Origin: Bacillota bacterium
GTDB taxonomy: Bacteria > Bacillota > Clostridia > Acetivibrionales > DTU013
NCBI GenBank assembly: GCA_023411575.1
Contig: JAEYOP010000072.1
Location: 1-63,689 of the forward strand
Direction of reading: 5' to 3'
DNA length: 63,689 bases
The notes under the pieces were generated by a model that saw only the letters and a program-made list of their open reading frames with translations, searched no databases and had not been told where the DNA came from. Of this stretch, positions 58,846 to 63,689 are shown in pieces. Each line of letters starts with the position of its first letter. Within the stretch, counting starts at the first letter, position 1. Made by a program: the position numbers and the translations under genes.

Positions 58846-60195
58846 TCAACCCAGCCTTTGCTCGATAATACCGGCAAGCTCGGCCGCCCTTTGGGTAATA
58901 TATTCCTTGTCCTTGCCCTCGATCATGACGCGGACCAGCGGTTCGGTCCCGGAAGGCCGGATCAGGACCCTTCCCTCGCCGTGGAATTCCGCTTCCAGCT
59001 CGCCGCAAAGCCTTGCCACCAGTTCGTCCTTCATATAGCAATGCTTGTTCTCGTTTTTCACCTTTGCATTTTTCAGGACCTGGGGCAGGACGCACATGAC
59101 GGAAGCAAGCTCCGACAGCTTTTCGCCGGAGTTCCGGACGACGCTCAGGAGCTGGAGCGCGGTTAAAAGTCCATCCCCGGTGGTGTTGTGCTCCAGGAAA
59201 ATAACATGTCCCGACTGCTCGCCGCCCAGAATATAGCCTTTTTCAAGCATTTCCTCGAGAACGTAGCGGTCTCCCACCTTTGTTTTCGCCAGGGACAATC
59301 CGTTGTTCTGCGCCATGATGTCAAAGCCGAGATTGCTCATCACAGTAGCAACCACTGTATTTTTCGAAAGACGTCCGGCCTTTTTCAGCGCAAGGCCGAT
59401 GATCGCCATGACCTGGTCGCCGTCAATCGTGCTGCCGTTTTCGTCCACGGCCAGGACCCGGTCGGCATCCCCGTCAAAGGCAAATCCGATATCTGCTCCG
59501 CACTCCTTTACATAATGCTTCAGTTGCTTCATATGGGTCGAACCACAGTCCTTGTTGATATTGATGCCGTTGGGTCTGTTGTTGATGGTGTAAACCTCCG
59601 CGCCCAGTTCGGAAAGAACGAGGGGAGCGGCTTCGTATGCGGCGCCGTTGGCACAGTCTATGGCGATTTTCAAGCCTTTCAGGTCCATATCGACGGTGCT
59701 TTTCAGAAAATCCGCATAATCCCGGAGAGCATTTTCTCCAACGCTTTTGACGCCCACGCCTTCGCCTACGGGCAGGGGAATATCGGACAACCCGGAGCGG
59801 ATAAGCTCCTCGATTTTGTCCTCCGTGCTGTCCGGCAGTTTATAGCCCTTTGAATTGAAAAACTTGATGCCGTTATGTTCGAAAGGATTGTGGGAGGCGG
59901 ATATGACAACGCCGGCATCCGCCTTGTAATACCGGGTCAGATAGGCTACTGCCGGCGTGGGGATCACGCCGAGGCAAACGGCCTCCGCGCCGACGGAGCA
60001 AATGCCCGCCACAAGCGCCGCCTCCAGCATGTGTCCGGATACGCGCGTATCCATGCCGACCAGGATTTTGGGCGTGTGCCTGGTTTCGGCCGTCAGTTCG
60101 TATGCGCCCGCCTGCCCCAGCTTATAGGCCAGCTCCGCCGTCAATTCCGAGTTTGCAATCCCTCTTACCCCATCTGTTCCAAAAAGTCTTGCCAT
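58846..60195 (-). CDS. glmM: Phosphoglucosamine mutase
   Basis: The 449-residue enzyme turns glucosamine-6-phosphate into glucosamine-1-phosphate. It has MARLFGTDGVRGIAN at the start, the phosphoserine loop VISASHNPFEHNGIKFF, the metal-binding FDGDADRVLAVDE, the sugar loop GGEQSGHVIF and the phosphate-binding RPSGTEPLVRVMIEG. It works directly after GlmS in the pathway; its gene is upstream, with its own promoter. Confidence 0.98.
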   Translation of the reverse strand: MARLFGTDGVRGIANSELTAELAYKLGQAGAYELTAETRHTPKILVGMDTRVSGHMLEAALVAGICSVGAEAVCLGVIPTPAVAYLTRYYKADAGVVISASHNPFEHNGIKFFNSKGYKLPDSTEDKIEELIRSGLSDIPLPVGEGVGVKSVGENALRDYADFLKSTVDMDLKGLKIAIDCANGAAYEAAPLVLSELGAEVYTINNRPNGININKDCGSTHMKQLKHYVKECGADIGFAFDGDADRVLAVDENGSTIDGDQVMAIIGLALKKAGRLSKNTVVATVMSNLGFDIMAQNNGLSLAKTKVGDRYVLEEMLEKGYILGGEQSGHVIFLEHNTTGDGLLTALQLLSVVRNSGEKLSELASVMCVLPQVLKNAKVKNENKHCYMKDELVARLCGELEAEFHGEGRVLIRPSGTEPLVRVMIEGKDKEYITQRAAELAGIIEQRLG

Positions 60196-60274
60196 CTATA
60201 GGAACCCCCTGTTTGTTTTGATTTCTGCGGGAGAAGCAATAAATCGCTGCAATTCTCCCGAATATAACAGATTC

Positions 60275-60303
60275 ATTATAACTATTTACCGGTTTGTTCA
60301 CAA
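60275..60303 (-). promoter_or_regulatory. Promoter of glmM
   Basis: TTGTGA (60298-60303) and TATAAT (60275-60280) are 17 bases apart on the minus strand, about 80 bases before the glmM start. Confidence 0.65.
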
Positions 60304-60360
60304 CCCTTTTTTGGAACGACTGGGGGCATCGCATGAGGTTGTAAAAGAAACAGCTGGCTC

Positions 60361-61092
60361 CTACGACTGCGACCGGTATTTCACGCCGGCAAGGAAAAAA
60401 GCCAGAATGCCGATGGCAATCAAAAACAGGAGCGAAACGGCCGCATTGACGTCGGAGGGCAGTCCGAAGGCAAGGGAGGAAAACGACTGCATCGCATGGG
60501 TTGCCGGAAGCACTTTTCCCACAAGCCGGAGCGGTTCGGGCAGCATGGACGCGGGGAACATGATGCCGCCCAGCATCACGGTCGGAAGGAACACGGCCTG
60601 CGAAAGCATCGTCACGATGGATTGGCTTTTGGCCGAGACACCGATCAGCAGGCCGAGGGCGATGCTGGCAAACAGCAGCAGGAACAGGATCAGAACGTAA
60701 AAGCCCATGTTCTTCGGAATATCCGCTCCGTACAGGAAAGGCGCCGAGACCAATATTACAGCCGAAACGACCGTGAGGTGGAGGAATGCGCTGAAGGACT
60801 GGATCAGCAGCACCGCCCTGTCCGGTATGCCGTTCACCCTGAAGGCCCTCAGAATGCCGGCTTCGCGCATTTTGACAATCGGTACGGGCATGCCCAGTAC
60901 GGCTCCCATGGTGACGGCAAAGATGGGCATGGCGGCAGCCAGGGTTTGTTTAGATGCCGGATTGACGGAGGAAAAAACAGCTCCGATGATCAGATAGAAA
61001 ATCAGCGGCACCAGATAGTAGGTCAACAGGGTCCCCTTTTCGCGGAGATCCATTTTAAACTGTATCCAAAGATGAGTCCAAAATGCTTTCAT
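60361..61092 (-). CDS. ABC-2 type transporter permease
   Basis: The 243-residue protein has six helices and the ABC-2 arrangement, with YYLVPLIFYLIIGAVFSSV in the first helix and VFLPTVMLGGIMFPASMLPEPLRLVGKVLPATHAMQSF, a loop typical of drug/lipid exporters, near the end. GGGGG is 9 bases upstream of the ATG. Its ATG overlaps the stop of the ATPase gene (ATGA), so it is the partner membrane half. The substrate is unknown. Confidence 0.92.
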   Translation of the reverse strand: MKAFWTHLWIQFKMDLREKGTLLTYYLVPLIFYLIIGAVFSSVNPASKQTLAAAMPIFAVTMGAVLGMPVPIVKMREAGILRAFRVNGIPDRAVLLIQSFSAFLHLTVVSAVILVSAPFLYGADIPKNMGFYVLILFLLLFASIALGLLIGVSAKSQSIVTMLSQAVFLPTVMLGGIMFPASMLPEPLRLVGKVLPATHAMQSFSSLAFGLPSDVNAAVSLLFLIAIGILAFFLAGVKYRSQS

Positions 61093-62189
61093 GATTGTCT
61101 TCCCCCTTCCACAAGCTCCAGAAATCTTTCTTCCAGGGACGGCCTCTCTACCCGCAGGTCTTCCACGGCATCCCCCGACTGCCGGACTTCCGTCAACAGC
61201 TCCATCACGGCAGCCGCCGTATCGGTGCACAACCATACCCCGTAATTGTCCGTCTGTGACAGGAAGTGTGCGCTTGCCGTGTCCTTTCCGGGCAGCAGGC
61301 AGTTGTTCCGCGTGCAAAGGGTGATTCGGGTCTCCGAATGCCCCGCCGAGGTGATTTGCGCCGGCGTCCCCGTCACAGCGATGCGCCCCCGGAGAATGAT
61401 GGCTATGCGGTCGCATAGGGATTCCGCCTCCGCCATATCGTGCGTCGCCAGAAGAATCGTGACTCCTTCCGCTTTCAGCTCCCGGATGGCATCGTGCAGC
61501 CGGGCCCTGCCCTGGACATCCAGGCCGGCCGTCGGTTCGTCCAGCACCAGAACCGACGGGTTGCCGGCCAGCGCCAGGGCCAGGTGCAGGCGCCGCTTCT
61601 GTCCGGTGGACAGCTCGCCGTAGAGCTTCCTGCCGCGCGCTTCGACCCCGAAGCGCTCCAGCAGGTCGTACCGCGGCTGCAACCCGTGCCACGCGCAGAT
61701 CATCTTCATCGCCTCCGACGGCCGTATGCCGTCGGGCAGCGAAGATGCCTGCAGCTGCACGCCCAGCACGCTGCGCAGCCGCTTCCCGTCCCTCTGCGGG
61801 TCGCAGCCGCCGACGCTCATCGAGCCGCCGTCCGGGCGTCTCATGCCTTCCAGGCATTCCAGCGTCGTTGTCTTCCCCGCGCCGTTCGGGCCCAGGAGGC
61901 CGAATACTTCGCCCTTTCTTACGCTCAGATCGATACCGCCGACAGCGGTAACATCTCCATATCGCTTTACCAGTCCTCGGACAGCTACGATCGTATCCGC
62001 AGCCTCTCCGCTCCCGTCGTATGTCGCTTCCCCGGCTCTCTCACTCCCGCTGCACATCGTGTCCGTGGCCTCCTCATTCCTGCCGTATGTCGTATCCTTG
62101 GCTTCCCCACTTCCGTCATATCCGGTCTCCGCCTTTATCCCGGCCCGGCTCTCCGGCACGGGTTTTCCTTCTTCGTATTGCGGTTTCAC
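61089..62189 (-). CDS. ABC transporter ATPase with N-terminal 11-residue repeats
   Basis: The ATPase domain starts near residue 66 (VAVRGLVKRYGDVTAVGGIDL) with Walker A GPNGAGKTT, signature LSTGQKRRLHLALAL, Walker B VLVLDEPTAGLD and the switch His in ATHDMAEAE. A C-terminal 80-residue extension follows. The N-terminal 65 residues hold four 11-residue repeats, an addition not normal in the family. GTG at 62189 follows GGGGAGG by 9; a TTG at 62207 lacks a site ahead of it. Together with the permease it makes an exporter; the MerR gene is first in the operon. Confidence 0.9.
   Translation of the reverse strand: MKPQYEEGKPVPESRAGIKAETGYDGSGEAKDTTYGRNEEATDTMCSGSERAGEATYDGSGEAADTIVAVRGLVKRYGDVTAVGGIDLSVRKGEVFGLLGPNGAGKTTTLECLEGMRRPDGGSMSVGGCDPQRDGKRLRSVLGVQLQASSLPDGIRPSEAMKMICAWHGLQPRYDLLERFGVEARGRKLYGELSTGQKRRLHLALALAGNPSVLVLDEPTAGLDVQGRARLHDAIRELKAEGVTILLATHDMAEAESLCDRIAIILRGRIAVTGTPAQITSAGHSETRITLCTRNNCLLPGKDTASAHFLSQTDNYGVWLCTDTAAAVMELLTEVRQSGDAVEDLRVERPSLEERFLELVEGGRQS
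61998..62129 (-). repeat. Four degenerate 33-bp (11-codon) repeats in the ABC ATPase gene
   Basis: The encoded units are ETGYDGSGEAK, DTTYGRNEEAT, DTMCSGSERAG and EATYDGSGEAA. Units 1 and 4 share YDGSGEA exactly; the others are diverged. The DNA repeats keep the frame, so unit number could change without breaking the gene. Confidence 0.8.
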
Positions 62190-62193
62190 AGGA

Positions 62194-62985
62194 TCATCCC
62201 TCCCCAAAAGGCATTTTTATGCCGTTTTTTTGAAAATATAAAACCATTGCCATCCCCAGCAGATTTTCATTTGCCTCTTTAAACTCCTTCTTTTCCGGAG
62301 GCCAGTTCCTTTCATCCGCGGCCAGGGCGAACATCTTCTTGATCATTTCCGGGTCGCCCCTTGTGATCGCCAGCATCAGTTCCCACCACTCCGAAGCGAG
62401 CCTTTGCATTTCCTCCCCTGCGGGGTCCGCCCCCTGCCGGTACAGCTGCATCAGCCTTTCGGTCAGCTTCTGCGATCTCCGGTTGAATTCCATCTCCGAC
62501 TGCTTGTCGTCGAAGCTGTTCAGGAAAAAGCCCAACTGGTCCCTGTCAAAGTGCTTGACGATGAAAGCATACGGATGTCCTGTCTGCATAGCGCCAATGA
62601 TGGCAAAAAGATTGTCGATCTCGACTTCATTGCCCGACCGGACCTCTTGAATAACATTTTCCAATAACGCGGAGGCCTCCCGCAGGCGTCCGATCTGCTC
62701 GTCGATCGCCTCCTTCTGCGCTTGAAACATCCTGTCCAGGCCCTCTTTCGATTTCTTCGGAAGCAATTTGTCCCGGATCTCCTCCAGCGGAAACCCCATG
62801 GATTTCAAAAACAGGATCTGCTGCAGCCGGATCACGTCCGCCCTGCCATACATCCGTCGGCCGCCTTCCGTGTATTCCTCCGGCGCCAGCAGCCCGATCC
62901 TGTCGTAATATTGCAGCGTACGCACGGAAACACCGCCCCTTCGGGCAACCTCGCCGACTGTAAACCGGTCCCTCTGCTCGCTCAT
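62194..62985 (-). CDS. MerR-family regulator of the ABC exporter
   Basis: The 263-residue protein has the MerR winged helix (FTVGEVARRGGVSVRTLQYYDRIGLLAPEEYTEGGRRMYGRADVIRLQQILFLKSMGFPLEEI), then a coiled-coil dimer helix and a long helical C-terminal part that resembles drug-binding TipAS-type domains. GGTGAGG just before the ATG fixes the start at 62985. The ATPase gene begins 4 bases after its stop. Such regulators switch on exporters when they bind an amphiphilic compound. Confidence 0.92.
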   Translation of the reverse strand: MSEQRDRFTVGEVARRGGVSVRTLQYYDRIGLLAPEEYTEGGRRMYGRADVIRLQQILFLKSMGFPLEEIRDKLLPKKSKEGLDRMFQAQKEAIDEQIGRLREASALLENVIQEVRSGNEVEIDNLFAIIGAMQTGHPYAFIVKHFDRDQLGFFLNSFDDKQSEMEFNRRSQKLTERLMQLYRQGADPAGEEMQRLASEWWELMLAITRGDPEMIKKMFALAADERNWPPEKKEFKEANENLLGMAMVLYFQKNGIKMPFGEG

Positions 62986-63093
62986 AACCTCACCTTCTTT
63001 AAATCCATTATACAATGTTACCTAACGTCACAAGCAAGGGTTTTAATAAATTTTCCAATAAATTCCTCTGTATTTTCCTGCAAATGAAGCGCG

Positions 63094-63130
63094 AAAATAA
63101 AAGCCTGAACCGTGTTAGCCGGAATCAGGC
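63094..63130 (-). terminator. Rho-independent terminator, transcript from the right
   Basis: On the minus strand GCCTGA and TCAGGC close a hairpin (63103-63130) followed by TTTTATTTT. It ends a leftward transcript coming from the right edge, and separates it from the merR promoter. Confidence 0.6.
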
Positions 63131-63689
63131 ATCCATTGATCGGAGGCGGATTGAATATTTTTCAGATATTTCCCGGATGTTTAAGAACGACCATGATATA
63201 ACTTCGGATTCTTCGCCATAGCCATACTGCTAAACACAGCCCATTTACGCGCTTTGATCCTTGATAGAAGAGTTTTTGTCCTATGCAGTCAAACTTAAAT
63301 ATATGGCAGATAAGACGCAATAGGTAGATAAGGCGGAGTGTCGTGCGGGTCGACGGGCGAGTAGATAGGCGAAAAGCGGGAACCCCCGGAGCTTTTACGA
63401 GCTTTGTGTGCAAAATTTCAGCTTTGGGCCAGGTATCTAAGGAAAGATTCCGCTTTTCAGTGAGTTTCAGTTCATTTCTGTGCTGTAATGGTATTAAATT
63501 AAAGATTATGTTAACTATTGTTGGCCCAAAGTTGATTTTTTGTACACTAACGCTTCGCAATGATATGCTTGAGGCCCCTTTGCTTCTTCGCTCACCGGTG
63601 ACTTCGAAGCGATCTGCGGAGGTGCTTGCTGTAAGAAACGGCAGGGGCTGCTTGTTGAGCATCCTGTTTCATGCTTCGAAGCCAAGCTG
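63131..63689. other. Right-edge stretch without a supported gene
   Basis: No frame here has a ribosome binding site or recognisable protein. The longest minus frame (63162-63662) has the composition of a shadow. The leftward terminator at 63094 shows that something on the minus strand was transcribed through here, possibly a gene end or non-coding RNA starting beyond the edge. Confidence 0.4.

Noticed and set aside
60361..61857. Minus frame extending the ABC-2 permease by 255 codons
   Set aside because: The extension overlaps the ATPase gene in another frame and is Arg/Gly/Ala shadow sequence. The real start at 61092 has a ribosome binding site and an ATGA overlap.
63162..63662. Minus frame of 166 codons at the right edge
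   Set aside because: No ribosome binding site, no family resemblance, and basic/Leu-rich composition. Kept only as unexplained sequence.

Overview
The window looks like chromosomal DNA of an anaerobic, spore-former-type Clostridia (Firmicutes). The evidence is a one-polypeptide pyruvate:ferredoxin oxidoreductase (NifJ), two-subunit L-serine dehydratase, an Amj-type lipid II flippase, a glmS ribozyme, strong AGGAGG ribosome binding sites with some GTG/TTG starts, and TTGACA/TATAAT promoters. This placement is inference; no rRNA, tRNA or taxonomic marker is present. Most of the window is GC-rich, but 0-3.6 kb, 43-51 kb and 53.2-55.6 kb are visibly AT-richer and look like accessory DNA.

Left part (0-24 kb): a large secreted subtilisin-like protease cut by the window edge; exonuclease III beside a palindromic MITE-like element; a glucuronide set (GH2 beta-glucuronidase and EamA transporter, divergent from an AraC regulator); a zinc-ribbon protein with an acidic tail; a metallophosphoesterase fused to a DUF4846 domain; UV damage endonuclease; a SIMPL protein; a YccF protein; and an orphan double-length ABC permease. 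A TetR regulator is co-transcribed with nifJ behind a perfect operator palindrome. Upstream of it lies a non-coding array of about eight degenerate 43-bp hairpin units. A four-gene envelope operon follows (beta-propeller-like protein, C_GCAxxG_C_C protein, DUF4829-like lipoprotein), then a small lipoprotein and a double 4Fe-4S protein.

Middle (24-43 kb): a five-gene operon with its own terminator (secreted DUF362 protein, two paralogous permeases, DUF362-ferredoxin protein, metallo-beta-lactamase-fold hydrolase); Amj flippase and a minimal L,D-transpeptidase; an HTH protein; a five-PAS hybrid histidine kinase with a CheY-like partner; two TetR genes; an SDR protein that lacks the catalytic Tyr/Lys behind three operators phased at 13 bp; sdaAB-sdaAA; a CNNM/CBS membrane protein; and a decayed MFS exporter whose divergent TetR gene and operators remain intact.

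Right (43-63.7 kb): a thiol and arsenic block (ArsR, Acr3, CoA-disulfide reductase-rhodanese; a second ArsR; a split GshF-type glutathione pathway); an AraC regulator and a GH4 glycosidase; an AT-rich islet with a truncated Phd/YefM antitoxin, a DUF429 protein and a NERD nuclease-like protein. Amino-sugar synthesis follows: glmM, then a promoter, a glmS ribozyme, a HAD phosphatase and glmS in one transcript ending at a clear terminator. A MerR-ABC exporter operon whose ATPase carries N-terminal 11-residue repeats closes the window.

No CRISPR array, complete IS element or prophage was found. The most unusual signals are the 43-bp hairpin array (19.3-19.7 kb), the DUF362/permease operon, the metallophosphoesterase-DUF4846 fusion, and the ribozyme that sits ahead of a phosphatase gene instead of directly ahead of glmS.
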